The notes: a model not told the origin generated them from the sequence alone. Shown: positions 8,241 through 18,132, numbered from the stretch's first letter. The stretch is DNA of 64,000 nt from Chrysogorgia sp. JL179-B06 (GCA_035772405.1 JAYKKM010000418.1:1812001-1876000), one strand, 5' to 3'. A program made the numbers and translations.

Positions 8241-9779
8241 CTATAACGCATATTTGCTCACTAAATAGCCAGACACAGCGGAAGCCCCTAGAACTAGCCA
8301 CAACTCTGTCGCGTTGCTATCTTGTGTCACCTCCAGACGATATTCTTGGTGTGTCACATTTGGTGTTGCCATGCGATGTGCCACCTTTGGTGGCTTATCA
8401 AGTGTCTCCAGGTGCTCTCCACCTTCCTGGTGTGCCACGTTTGGTGTTGTCAGACGATGCGTCACCTTTGGTTGTTTGTCAAGTGTCTCCAGGTGCTCTC
8501 CACCTTCCTGGTGAACTTTCTTAACCTCCATCGTTGGTGCGTAGTTTAGCCCACTATTTACTCCAAACTTCATACTCTGTGTAGCAGTCTTTAGCAGGTT
8601 GTTGTACCCAGCGATTTTGTTTTTGAGGATTACCACGTTACTTGGCATTAACCATGTAGACGGTGATAGTGCTAGATTTTGGACAACGTTAGTGTCTCTA
8701 ATCGACTTGTTCATGTTGGGAATCCACGTTGACACGTCATAGTTTATAACGCTATCCTCCACCAGCTTTCTAAACTCTTGTTGAGTCTCTAGACTGCCTG
8801 CAGAACCACCAACGACTGACACACGCGTCCTCGCTTGTGCGCCAAGTGTAGAGTAAACGAAGGCCTCTATAGACTGATTTAGATATTGTCGCCCAATGTT
8901 GGTGAGACCGTTCGACACCAGAGGAACGTATCGTTTGTAGTCGTTCTTAACGTCGTTAATCGTGAAGACTCTCTCCTCACCTGTTGTACCATCAGCAAGA
9001 ACTTTACCGTGGTAGTAATGTTTTCTAGGGATCTTGTCTGTTTTACCATACAATTCTCCAGCGTCAAACTCTCTACTTATCGATCTCATACTCTCACCAC
9101 CTTCCATCCTTCTTAGAAGTCTTCTAACAGTAAAGTACAGATGGAACCTCATCACACTTGTGATAACAGGGTGGACTTCTTGTGAGGGTGACAAGTGTTG
9201 CAACGACACTCCGCAACAGAAACTTGCACAATACGTTGCAAACACAACCCTATAGTAGCTCTCGTTGTCGTCCCACTTTGACTTTGTCTTTGACGTGACG
9301 ATTTGTAAGATTGGTAGCTTTGAGAGAAAGTAGCTCTTCTGATTAACGAAGATTCTAAAGTTGTTCACTGGATAGTTCAACACGTTTTCCGTTGGATAGC
9401 CATCCCAAAGTCCCCAATGGTTCTTGCGACCTTTTGATAGTTGTTGGATAGTTCCACCAGAGAGCCATATTATTGGGAACTTGCTATTGTGCAGCCACTT
9501 CCACATACTCTTGTCATTTTTAAATATAGCGTTGGTAATATTAGTCGACAATATGTCGTTGTTGACGAAGTAGACATCGACCCTTGTCACGTCACCTTGT
9601 CGTGTTTGGATAGGCTCAAAACAAAACTTGATCAGTGTGGCGTAAGGATACTTTTTTACGAAGTCCAACTTGGCCTTCTTGATAGCGTCTCTCGAGTTCT
9701 TAGTCGCTTTGTCATAGTTCTCACCATAATAACGTCTGATCAACGTCTCGAAGTCCACTGGTTTGTTTAACGTCTCCAC
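8241..9779 (-). CDS. Large conserved protein of unknown role with C-terminal membrane anchor, no ATG
   Basis: About 510 residues, homologous along the whole length to the element 2 protein at 23448-24920. Conserved blocks include KNHWGLWDGYPTENVLNYPV, FATYCASFCCGVSLQHLS, STLGAQARTRVSVVGGSAGS and LALSPSTWLMPSNVVILKN. A variable region near 420-480 holds two copies of an HQEGGEHLETLDK repeat, and a hydrophobic segment ends the protein. Size, conservation and neighbours suggest a structural protein. No ATG lies between the upstream stop and the conserved part; the frame first offers GTG at 9777-9779. Either a non-ATG start is used or the start was lost. The 59-codon gene just upstream resembles this protein's own N-terminus. 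Confidence 0.72.
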   Translation of the reverse strand: METLNKPVDFETLIRRYYGENYDKATKNSRDAIKKAKLDFVKKYPYATLIKFCFEPIQTRQGDVTRVDVYFVNNDILSTNITNAIFKNDKSMWKWLHNSKFPIIWLSGGTIQQLSKGRKNHWGLWDGYPTENVLNYPVNNFRIFVNQKSYFLSKLPILQIVTSKTKSKWDDNESYYRVVFATYCASFCCGVSLQHLSPSQEVHPVITSVMRFHLYFTVRRLLRRMEGGESMRSISREFDAGELYGKTDKIPRKHYYHGKVLADGTTGEERVFTINDVKNDYKRYVPLVSNGLTNIGRQYLNQSIEAFVYSTLGAQARTRVSVVGGSAGSLETQQEFRKLVEDSVINYDVSTWIPNMNKSIRDTNVVQNLALSPSTWLMPSNVVILKNKIAGYNNLLKTATQSMKFGVNSGLNYAPTMEVKKVHQEGGEHLETLDKQPKVTHRLTTPNVAHQEGGEHLETLDKPPKVAHRMATPNVTHQEYRLEVTQDSNATELWLVLGASAVSGYLVSKYAL

Positions 9780-9787
9780 TGGTTTGT

Positions 9788-9967
9788 TTATATAGTTAGA
9801 TACTTAGTATACTCCGGGTTACTCTTAAACCTACTCGAGTCTATACTAATGTCACCAATATTAGTTTTCGTCACGAAGAATATATGTATATGCATATTGT
9901 CGTCAACATCAAGAAAAAACCTATTCTTGTCAGCATAAGGATACTTTCTTTTGAACGCATCCATCAT
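9788..9967 (-). CDS. 59-residue duplicate of the N-terminus of the large unknown protein
   Basis: The ATG at 9965-9967 opens a 59-codon frame whose FKRKYPYADKNRFFLDVD and FFVTKTNIGDISID line up with FVKKYPYATLIKF and YFVNNDILSTNIT near residue 40-75 of the downstream 512-codon frame. It looks like a partial tandem duplication of the 5' part of that gene. The duplication may explain why the downstream copy lacks an ATG. It lies 17 bases from the rightward minor-capsid ATG at 9985, so it occupies the left side of the divergent promoter. Confidence 0.55.
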   Translation of the reverse strand: MMDAFKRKYPYADKNRFFLDVDDNMHIHIFFVTKTNIGDISIDSSRFKSNPEYTKYLTI

Positions 9968-9984
9968 AACATACCGTACGTTAT
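9968..9984. promoter_or_regulatory. Divergent promoter between the leftward and rightward gene blocks of element 1
   Basis: Only 17 bases separate the leftward ATG at 9967 and the rightward ATG at 9985. They contain ATACCGTACGTTAT, with a near-palindromic CGTACG core and AT-rich flanks on each side. Element 2 has the same divergent arrangement with a 26-base gap at 24921-24946. Leaders must be extremely short or transcription must start elsewhere. Confidence 0.5.
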
Positions 9985-10629
9985 ATGAGAGTGGTAGTAT
10001 TGATTAGTGGTTCAACGAAAACTGTAGACCTACCAGAGTCAACTCTAGCAACTAACTCAGACCCTCACTTACTAGTTGAGAAGGCAACCATCTTTTGGGA
10101 CTACGTTAACGTAACCACAGCTAACGACAAGATAACTTACAACAGTAATAATCACGTTTTTAGTCCTGGGTACCACACCTTTAAAATGATCGCTGACGAC
10201 TTGAAAGAGTTAGGAGACGTCAAGCTAGTAGCTAACAGATATGACTCAACGTGTACGATAACAACTGATCAACAAATAGAACTGTTTAAATTTGGACAAC
10301 TTTTAGGGTTTGGCGAAAACACTACAATAGTCACCACAAAAACCAGTCCTAACGTTGTGAACGTTAACAGAGGACTGAAATACATACAAGTAACATCTAA
10401 TATTGTGGACAGATCTAAGAACATAGTTAATGGTAGCAAAAGTGATTGTATCGCAGTACTGCCAATAACTAGCACACAGACATTAAAGGGCTCTGTACAA
10501 CGTTTTGGTGTTAGGTCGAAAATCCCAATAAATAAAGGAGTCATCAACCAACTAGAATTTAAGTTAACAGATCAGGACGACAACACTGTTAACGTTGGCG
10601 AGGTGCTGTTAGATTTACACATCATGTAG
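9985..10629 (+). CDS. Minor capsid (penton-like) protein of element 1
   Basis: The 214 residues match the Polinton minor capsid pattern: an early KATIFWDYVNV strand, a central LLGFGENT, then NVNRGLKYIQV, the serine/asparagine-rich NGSKSDCIAVLPI, and a closing strand pair GVINQLEFKLTD and VLLDLHIM. The family is a single jelly-roll that forms the five-fold vertices of the capsid. The element 2 protein (24947-25645) aligns along the whole length. It heads the rightward block, and the integrase ATG follows its stop by 5 bases. The identification is by pattern, not structure. Confidence 0.78.
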   Translation: MRVVVLISGSTKTVDLPESTLATNSDPHLLVEKATIFWDYVNVTTANDKITYNSNNHVFSPGYHTFKMIADDLKELGDVKLVANRYDSTCTITTDQQIELFKFGQLLGFGENTTIVTTKTSPNVVNVNRGLKYIQVTSNIVDRSKNIVNGSKSDCIAVLPITSTQTLKGSVQRFGVRSKIPINKGVINQLEFKLTDQDDNTVNVGEVLLDLHIM

Positions 10630-10634
10630 TGTAT

Positions 10635-11720
10635 ATGAACGTAGAGCAAGAACTAAGAGATATTTACTATAATCCGTCAACTGGTTACCAATCTGCTGAG
10701 AGGCTGTACCAAAAGGCACAAGAAGATGGACTAAGTGTTAGTAGGGCAAAGATAAAGGACTGGTTAAAATCTCAAGACACGTACACCAGGTACAAACCGA
10801 TTGTTAGGAGACATAAGTTTAGACAAACGTTTGTTGACTATCTTGGTGAGCAGATACAGATGGACTTGGTTGATATGGGCAAGTACAAACACAAGAACAA
10901 CGGGTACTACTGGATACTAACAGCCACTGAGATCCTTAGTAGGTATGCGTTTACCATACCTGTCTACAGGAAAGATACGAAAAACATGACTAAGTCTGTA
11001 ACAGAGTTACTAGAGAAGGCTAAGGTTAGATTTGGTGAGTATCCAAAGCTGGTTCAGTTTGACGATGGTAAGGAATTCTATAACGTTGGTGTGAAAGATC
11101 TATTGGAGAAACATGACGTGAAGTACTTCAGCACGAACTCTGATAAAAAGGCAGCAGTCGTGGAACGGTTTAACAGAACACTCAAGACGTCTATGTGGAA
11201 GTACTTCTACAGTAAGGGAACGTATAAGTGGATAGACATTTTAGATCGGCTCGTTGAGAATTACAACAATACCAAACACAGTACTATTCTAATGAAACCT
11301 AAAGACGTTAGTAAGAAAAACGAAAACGAAGTATGGACGACATTGTTTGGACACCATTTCGGTGACTACCCACTACCAAAGTTCAGAGTAGGTGAGACTG
11401 TCAGGATATCAAAGTATAAAAGCATATTCACAAAAGGGTATGAGGCTAACTTCACTGAGGAGCTATTCAAAGTGTTAAAGGTTATACGTGGTGACCCTAC
11501 CGTGTACGAGATAGAGGACCATGAGGGGGAACCTATCGTTGGTAAGTTTTATGAGGAAGAGTTGTCAGCTGTCGATAAAAAAGACGATGTTTATAAGGTT
11601 GAGAAGATAGTGAAGAGAAAGAAGGTGGGAGGTAAAAAGATGGTTTTAGTCAAGTGGCTTGGCTACGACAGTAAACACAACTCATGGATACCAGAGATTG
11701 ATATCCAAAACATTGAGTAG
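10635..11720 (+). CDS. Retroviral-type integrase with chromodomain (element 1)
   Basis: This enzyme inserts the element into host DNA. An N-terminal helical region (ELRDIYYNP, KDWLKSQDTYTRYKP) is followed by the DDE catalytic core. The first aspartate lies in QMDLVDM (~77), the second in VQFDDGKEF, and the glutamate in AVVERFNRTLK. An SH3-like segment (KFRVGETVRISKYKS) and a C-terminal chromodomain (VYKVEKIVKRKK ... VKWLGYDSKHNSWIPE) follow. It is a complete 361-codon frame with all three catalytic residues. The start is ATG 10635; the frame also offers a GTG at 10629 that overlaps the minor-capsid stop. GTATAT precedes the ATG. Confidence 0.95.
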   Translation: MNVEQELRDIYYNPSTGYQSAERLYQKAQEDGLSVSRAKIKDWLKSQDTYTRYKPIVRRHKFRQTFVDYLGEQIQMDLVDMGKYKHKNNGYYWILTATEILSRYAFTIPVYRKDTKNMTKSVTELLEKAKVRFGEYPKLVQFDDGKEFYNVGVKDLLEKHDVKYFSTNSDKKAAVVERFNRTLKTSMWKYFYSKGTYKWIDILDRLVENYNNTKHSTILMKPKDVSKKNENEVWTTLFGHHFGDYPLPKFRVGETVRISKYKSIFTKGYEANFTEELFKVLKVIRGDPTVYEIEDHEGEPIVGKFYEEELSAVDKKDDVYKVEKIVKRKKVGGKKMVLVKWLGYDSKHNSWIPEIDIQNIE

Positions 11721-11726
11721 TATATA

Positions 11727-12094
11727 ATGGCTGAAGGAGGGTCCGATGAAATTGAAATGCAAGATCGTAACGAGTACTCGAAATATGATGATATGGATAA
11801 CACCGCCTTGGACAACGAGTATAACACACTCACCAAAGAGAGTTTGGATCTTATACGCAACGACGACTTCAATAAGCTGATAGTTGTGAGGGTTAGGATG
11901 AGGTATATTGATCGTTTACGTAGTGAGAGAGAAGCAGAGACGTCTTTTGTAGGTAGTGGTGATGGTAAGACAGTAACAATAACTAGAGAGTATCAAAGGA
12001 GTGTATCAGCCCCTGAAACTCAGTTTGTAGACACGACTAACCTACCTACAAACGACATAATACCAGCTATTGAAAACTTTATTAGTAAAGAACT
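11727..12094 (+). pseudogene. 5' part of the long membrane-anchored protein gene, interrupted by element 2
   Basis: An acidic N-terminal region (MAEGGSDEIEMQD, then a DGKTVTITRE motif) is homologous to the start of the 475-residue protein of element 2 at 26761. The gene runs normally until 12094, where the terminal repeat of element 2 begins and soon supplies a stop (frame ends 12101). The gene resumes at 31538. The interruption inactivates it. Its ATG follows the integrase stop by 6 bases and is preceded by GTATATA. Confidence 0.88.
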
Positions 12095-12205
12095 AGTATA
12101 GAGAGTGGGGCTACGAGCTCAACGAAGCGACACCAAATTTTGCCAAATCGCGATTTAACAAAATTCGGTGACACTTTGGTAAGCTCGCACCCCACTCTCT
12201 ATACT
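12095..12205. repeat. Terminal 111-bp palindrome, left end of element 2
   Basis: The outermost 111 bases are themselves an inverted repeat: AGTATAGAGAGTGGGG at the outer side and CCCCACTCTCTATACT at the inner side, with an AT-rich middle around ATCGCGAT. Single strands would fold into a long hairpin. The same structure closes the right end at 31427-31537. Confidence 0.85.
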
Positions 12206-12236
12206 ACTATGGTGGTTTATACCACTCCACCAAAAT

Positions 12237-12507
12237 CACAATTCAACAAAAAAAAATGATGTCGCTTCATACGCGCGCGAGAGTCGCGAAACAGTGTCAA
12301 ATTTTGTACCAAATCGTGAGTCGGTGTTAGTTCATTTCAACACTTTCACAAATTTATGTCAAACTACATCACAATTCAACAACAAAAAAAAAAATGGTGT
12401 CGCTTCATACGCGCGCGAGAGTCGCGAAACAGTGTCAAATTTTGTACCAAATCGTGAGTCGGTGTTAGTTCATTTCAACACTTTCACAAATTTATGTCAA
12501 ACTACAT
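12237..12507. repeat. Direct duplication of ~132 bp inside the left terminal repeat
   Basis: Two tandem copies begin CACAATTCAACAA and contain the GC-alternating CATACGCGCGCGAGAGTCGCG. The right terminal repeat has one copy, so this arose after the element formed or was lost on the right. Confidence 0.8.
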
Positions 12508-12734
12508 TTAGGAGAATCTAGAGTGTCGCTTCAGCACTTTCACAAATTTAGGAAAATAATCATTTCAACACTTTCGCAAATTTATGTCAAACTACATTTA
12601 GGAAAATCTAGAGTGTCGTTTCAACATTTTCACAAATTTATGTCAAATCACATTTAGAAAAAGTTTTATGTCGTTTCATCATTTTCGCATTTTTGTTTGA
12701 CCGACGCGTTCTACTATTGTTCCAATTCGCGCGC

Positions 12735-12825
12735 GAAAAAAAACCCCACTAGATTATGATTCTAGTGGTGATGTTAAATAAATTTCAGCGAGAGAGCCAC
12801 TAGATTGTGAGTCTAGTGGCAGTGT
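12735..12825. repeat. Twin short hairpins in the terminal repeat
   Basis: Two similar stem-loops lie about 50 bp apart: CACTAGATTATGATTCTAGTG and CCACTAGATTGTGAGTCTAGTGG. The stems are perfect and loops differ slightly. Both recur in the right terminal repeat near 30945-31030. They could be protein-binding sites at the ends or remnants of a small repeat. Confidence 0.6.
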
Positions 12826-12860
12826 TCTACCTGCTACACAAATCAAGGTCACCTGTCGAT

Positions 12861-12991
12861 GTTGCTAACAACAACATTCCTGTGCGCCCGGCAACTACAA
12901 CTTTTTCAAAAACTTTTTCAAAATATATTTTTCAAAAACTTTTTCAAAAAGCTGTGGTTGCCGGGCGCACAGGAATGTTGTTGTTAGCAAC
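12861..12991. repeat. 131-bp palindrome in the terminal repeat
   Basis: GTTGCTAACAACAACATTCC at one side is the inverse of the other side, around a T-rich/A-rich centre of repeated CTTTTTCAAAAA units. It is carried in both terminal repeats (second copy 30780-30910), so it entered before the repeats were equalised. MITE-like. Confidence 0.75.
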
Positions 12992-13456
12992 ACACCGCGT
13001 GGTAACCTACGTCATATACTCGAGGGCGACGACATAATCGACATTGTGTCGTGAGAGACTTACTGTTTAAAGAGAAGAGTGATGGAGAATAAGAACGTCT
13101 ATAAATATCGTGAATTAAAGACCGTTGGCATGTGAATGGGCTCGCGCGGTTGTTATGAAACCACAAATGACCACCTGCTAGCGTAGCGAGTTAACCCGTT
13201 TGTTCACTATTTTCAGTGTTTGTCGTCTCACTTCTAAAATGGTGATCGTACACATATTTTGACGTTGTGATTCCTCCCGACAACAAACCCAAGAAAGGCA
13301 CATACGGTGTCACAACCGCGACAATGCTCTCAACGTCTTTCTTTAATAACGGGTCTTTTTGCAACTCGTCGTTTAGTTCGTCAGGGTTCTCTATAGCGAA
13401 TTTGTTGATTAGTGAGTCAGTGAGAAAACAACCTTATGGGAATTACGTCGCAGTGT

Positions 13457-16400
13457 TTAAGATGTGTCAGTGGGTGTGTCTCTCACTACGATGTTTTTGT
13501 GACCATACGCGTAGGAGTCAATACCATTTTCTAAAAGGTGTCGTTTATCATCAAAGCATGATAGCGACACTTTATTAATTTCATAACTACCGAGCTGATG
13601 CTTGAAACTTCTAATGGTCTTCATTGTGTGTCGCAATTGTTTCTGCTCAAGTAACACACTTTTATAATCTTCGTGTTTGATCACCTTTTTAATTATGTTC
13701 TTTCTAATACCTTTAGCAGTTTTCCCACCACCCCCATCCTCTTTCAGATAACTGTACATCTTACTGCGCAACCCGACAAACTCGACAATTGGTGTTCCAG
13801 CGCACTCGTCTTTCATCTTACCAATGACTTTCTTGTTCTCTTTGAAAGCGAATGGGTTGTCTGCGGGGTAATCGCTATTGTCAAACTTTTCGCGCTCCTC
13901 CATGAAGTCAGAGTAGACGTCGTCAGTTTTAATTGTGTACAGCAGACTGTCGGTGTCGGTGAAGTGTAGTCTACAGGTTTCGCTAGAGTACTTTTTCATG
14001 ATGTAGTTGTAGTGGAAGTCATACATCAACGTTTTACTCAAGTCTAATATACACATTCCCACATATGCGGGTCTGTTTAGTGTCAGCGTTTCTTTAACTT
14101 TATGGACAGCAACTAGGTTCTTGCTAAATATCTTGCAAGAGACAAACGTTGGCTTTGAGACAAGCTTTTTAAATTTCTTCGCAGTGGTCACTAATCTTAC
14201 GTCCACACGCTTCCTCAAGTTTTCCATTGTTTTCCCAAACACGCTGTTGTTCATCAACTTGAAAAAGTCCTTCTCGAAAGCGTTCTTAGCCGCAGTTCTT
14301 TTGACTGTGTTAAAGTCAATGTACTTGCCCAACCACTTGGACTGGTCAAACTGTAGGACCCTATGAACCTTTTTGATTTTCAATCCAAGATCCATGTACA
14401 ACTGTAGATTTCTATAATGACACACGTACTTTTCTTTGCCCATCAAGTTAGTCACCAGCTTTTTCACACCGCCAACACTCACGTTAAACTTGTTTTTGAT
14501 TTTCGTGCAGTACCCCGACAACATGTCGACAGTTATTTCCATCTTCTCAGGAGCTAACGGGTAGTCGTTATGTAAGTCATGCAAATTGTCTGGGTACTCC
14601 AAGTCGACTTCAAGCAGTAAACCTTTTTTACTGTTGTCGTGATAGTCACGCAAGTTCACCTTCTTTATTTCTTTCTTAGTCAACCATTTAAAACCACCCG
14701 TGGGGAGACTCTGACTCATTGCCCATCCATACAAATTGTTGGCATCAAGGTACATCAAATACTTCGACTCTTGCGTTTTGTCATACCCTTCCATGTATTT
14801 ATTGTTTGCCACACCATGTCTGTTGCATATGTAGCTCACGCCGCCACGCATTCCCAACTCCACAAACTGAAACATGTCAATGTCGGACAACAAATCAAGT
14901 TCCACACCAGTCATCTTCAACATCGCGTCCCAAGCCAATCCGGGTGACGTGAAATAATGACACGGGTCTAATTTATACTCGCGATGACACGTCTTTCTAA
15001 AGTTTTCGAAAACGTCAGCAAGCAAGAGCACATCGCTTTTTAAATACAGGTCGTGATACTCACCCATATTTTCGACATTAAAGTTGTCCCACACATCATG
15101 AGCGCGCTCAAACATTTCTTCCGTGATGTGTTCGTCGTTCAGAATGCTGTAGAAATCTTTTTTAGACGGTAGCCAACACTCATCGAATTTTCTAAAAGAA
15201 TCCATGTAGTCATAAGGATAGACTCCTTTTCTTGTCATAAGTGCCAACCCCTCATCACGAAACACTTCTGACGTGTATTTGAAAGCGTCTCTTGGTAGGT
15301 TCTTCACCAAGTTGTCTAGACCACTACTCATGAACTGAAAGCTGTCCAAAAATACCAAGTTTTTTCCAAACATGAACGCCATGTACTTCTCCATGTTGTT
15401 CGGTATCACATTTATGTCTTGGCCAAACTTGCCAATCTCCTGCATAATGAAATGGCTATCGTAACCGCGTAAGTTGTGAAAGATCACAGGTATTTTATCA
15501 GTCAATTTAAAGTTCACGTTACAGTCGCGATGTGCGGACCCTCTGTACTTACCTGAGACATGACAGTGGTCTCTCACTCTAACGTCAGCGCTAATGTATT
15601 CAACACTGCAAATATGGCAACTTTTAGCCTCGTCAAAGTCCTCCTTATCGTCATCAGTCAGTATCATCTCTTTGTTAAAGTGACTCTCAGATGTCTTTTT
15701 ACAATATTCGACAACTTTTAACATCTCCCCAATGAACTTGTTAACTGCATTTTCACCGCGATACACTTTTACTGGCTTACTATACTCATTGTCATAGCAA
15801 CAAACCAGTTTATACCCGTAACCACAGTCAACGTGCCTCTGATAAGCATTTGTGTAGCTACGCTCGCTTGATGGTGTTGTTGTCGTGTGCACCTTCTGCG
15901 TGATAGCCTCGAAGTCCGCGTACACCACAAACGGCACGCACATTTAGTTGTCTACTGTAATTCTCGTATTTCACTTTCGTACCTTTTTGCGGCATTTTAA
16001 TAGCTTGCTTCCCATTGATGACCAAACACACTTCAATGTGACTCTCAAGCACGTCCGCACGACTAAAACACTGCAGGCAATATCTACAAAAGTGCTTTCT
16101 CGCCTTATGCTCTGTCTGACGATACATGAATTTGTTGAAATCATGAATATACACATAGTGCTTGTTGTCCCCGTTAGTTATCAACAATAGGTCCATGTGG
16201 TCAGGGTACGCCTCCTTAGAAACGTACACAGGGAATGGTTGCTTATTTTCATACCCAAAGACATTAATGCTAATATCGTTAGCCCTTTCAATCCTATTGT
16301 AATCTTTGAGCGTGACTGGGAAATCAATTCCGTCGTAATTCAGCTCACTGACGTGACTGGCGTACTTCGACGTTCTATCAGAGTTTTTTCCAACAGGAAA

Positions 16401-17123
16401 CTTATGCGCTAGGTGACACCATCTAAAACACTTGTTGTCGTCCTCGTTATTCACGTTTATCAAACCCTTCTTACTATTGCGCAGTTCCTTTGGCAACGCA
16501 ATGTAGCTACTCCCATGCAAAGGTCTGTAAATAGCGATATTGACGTAATGTGCATCTATTTTGTCGGTAGTCCATCCAGACCCCTCAGATAACCACCCAG
16601 CTATCCGCGTCAAAATCTGTTCCGATCCACGATTGGCAACATCCTCAATGTCACGCTCATTAATGACGACAAACGTTCCGCTGTTAAAGTAGGCAGTTTT
16701 ATATGTGGTCTTATCATGCTCTAAAGCTTTCTCGAAAGTGACCTTAACTGTCTCTACCACTTTCATCCCATTGGTCTCACCTAGTTCACGCCTCAAAAGG
16801 TTGATGACAGCGCTTCTACTACCGTTTACCTGGTTGATGTCTCTGTCGTTAACCACCTCGACTCCATAAGACCTTGTGAATCCTCTCAGTGCTCGATCCA
16901 ACAGATACGTCGACGGTGTGTCACTATGGTCTTCAACTGTGGGTTGTGTTTCTTGGTCTCTAAAAAAGCCGTGAACGTTGGTCGCTCTATCTGTTAGTAG
17001 GTTAACAACGTTCGCACTTGTGTAGCTACCTCGAATCGCGCCAGTTCTAACAAGTTTCTTATGCGCCCGTCCACCAACCTTGACTCGTCTTTTTGTCAGT
17101 GGGTTTTTCACAGTCCGACTCAT
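13457..17123 (-). pseudogene. Protein-primed family B DNA polymerase of element 2, one frameshift
   Basis: The gene starts at ATG 17121-17123 and ends at 13457, just inside the terminal repeat. A single frameshift near 15940 separates the first ~390 codons (frame to 15858) from the remaining ~828. Visible parts: a Cys/His finger (CRYCLQCF...H...C) before the exonuclease; exonuclease I YADFEA; a second Cys/His cluster (CHICSVEY, RDHCHVSG); NLRGYDSH; YHDLYLKSDVLLL; motif A DANNLYG; motif B NNSVFGKTMEN; motif C TDTDS. Length and motif order fit Polinton polymerases. Overlap of its ATG with the upstream stop (ATGA) shows tight packing. Apart from the frameshift the catalytic residues are kept. 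Confidence 0.93.
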
Positions 17124-17679
17124 TGGCTTATACTTATACTACGCTTGTTTTTTTTCTTAACCCACTCATCATAATAATTATCGCCACTTTCGCACCATCC
17201 CAGCTTTGGGTACACCACCCCAAACAAATTGTCGTCGAACAAGTCTTTCACCCTCCCGTCTTTGAGGTCTGATACCTTCTATGACACAACCTAATAATGT
17301 AGTATCCATATCTGCTGACGTTTCTACCCTTTATCAAATTGCATGAGTACAACACATTGACAACTTTCAAGAAGTCCTCTTTTATTAACTCGAGATGCTC
17401 GTACTTCACAACGCTCCGTAGTCTCCTTCCCATCCACCAAGACCGCTTGTGAACGCTTTTTGGTCGCGTGAGTCTCATGTCACTATAACTCTGAACGTAA
17501 CCCCATTCGATGTCGCCACACTTTGGGCATGCGTACCCACCGCACTCGGTTGTGTTTTTCACAACGTCACAATCCGAGCAGTAGTAAAGCCTAAAGGTAC
17601 CTCCACACTCAATTTGTGTTTCATTAGCGATCTCGTCAATTGTGTAGCCGTATCTCATCTGCTTCATAAGTTTATCCAT
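17120..17679 (-). pseudogene. VLTF3-like zinc-ribbon protein of element 2, frameshifted near the 3' end
   Basis: This is the homologue of 3772-4401. Zinc-ribbon cysteines are C34, C37, C51 and C54, with GYTIDEI once at the N-terminus. The open frame stops at 17248 after a frameshift near 17270. In the next frame the conserved C-terminal part continues (FGVVYPKLGW, YYDEWVKKK) to a TGA at 17120-17122 that overlaps the polymerase ATG. The conserved pair of genes in both elements supports a shared role, perhaps transcription of late genes; this is inference from the fold resemblance. Confidence 0.6.
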
Positions 17680-17708
17680 CGCTCTTATACACTACTCCAA
17701 CATTTTTT

Positions 17709-18128
17709 TTATCGAGTGAGTGCCCACGTCAGTATTCCACTACCCAAACCTAACGCGCCAACAAACAACAATTGGTATTCCTTCATTTCCGCACTCGGTT
17801 GGTAGTAATCCGCGATCCTCGGGAGGTCAGTGAATACTCGTCCGCTGTACTGTATGGTCATTACGCTTCTAAGTTCTTCCAACGCGTGGTTCGTGTCATT
17901 GATGTCAGCGTTAGCATCTGAGAGCTGTTGCCGTAGACGCTGGATCTGATCTTTTTTAGCGATTTCATTTTCATACCACACTTCTTTCGCACTGGCTAAC
18001 TGTTCCAACGCATGGTTGTGTCTTTTCATCTCAGCTTCGTAGCCTGTGCGATTAAACTTCGAAAACATAAAGCCAGCGCCTGCGAAAGCCACTGCATTAA
18101 AAATACCTCCAGCCACAACACTCACCAT
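17709..18128 (-). CDS. 139-residue two-membrane-segment coiled-coil protein (element 2)
   Basis: Homologue of 4781-5191 with the same arrangement: hydrophobic N-terminal segment (GGIFNAVAFAGAGFMF), coiled coil with DANADINDTNHALEELR, the GRVFTDLPRIADYYQPS block and a C-terminal hydrophobic segment (LLFVGALGLGSGILTW). The frame is intact. The ATG at 18126-18128 follows GTAAGTTA, and the neighbouring 78-residue gene ends 4 bases upstream. Probable membrane or virion component, family not recognised. Confidence 0.8.
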   Translation of the reverse strand: MVSVVAGGIFNAVAFAGAGFMFSKFNRTGYEAEMKRHNHALEQLASAKEVWYENEIAKKDQIQRLRQQLSDANADINDTNHALEELRSVMTIQYSGRVFTDLPRIADYYQPSAEMKEYQLLFVGALGLGSGILTWALTR

Positions 18129-18132
18129 TAAC

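Larger units (their letters stand above)
12095..13428. repeat. Left terminal inverted repeat of element 2
   Basis: This is the inverse of 30319-31537. It is longer than its partner because a ~132-bp segment (12237-12507) is present twice here and once on the right, while ~25 bp are missing near 13395. Its inner end includes an antisense copy of the 3' part of the right-end gene 30068-30580. The stretch holds no gene of its own. Open frames within it are repeat shadows. Confidence 0.9.

Noticed and set aside
12984..13166. 60-codon frame present in both terminal repeats of element 2
   Set aside because: Its two copies are explained by the terminal repeat; it has no domain, no element-style start, and crosses the 131-bp palindrome.
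13267..13578. + strand frame starting MIPPDNKPKKG
   Set aside because: It is antisense to the copied end of the right-end gene and then to the polymerase stop; the same antisense frame appears at 30040-30504.
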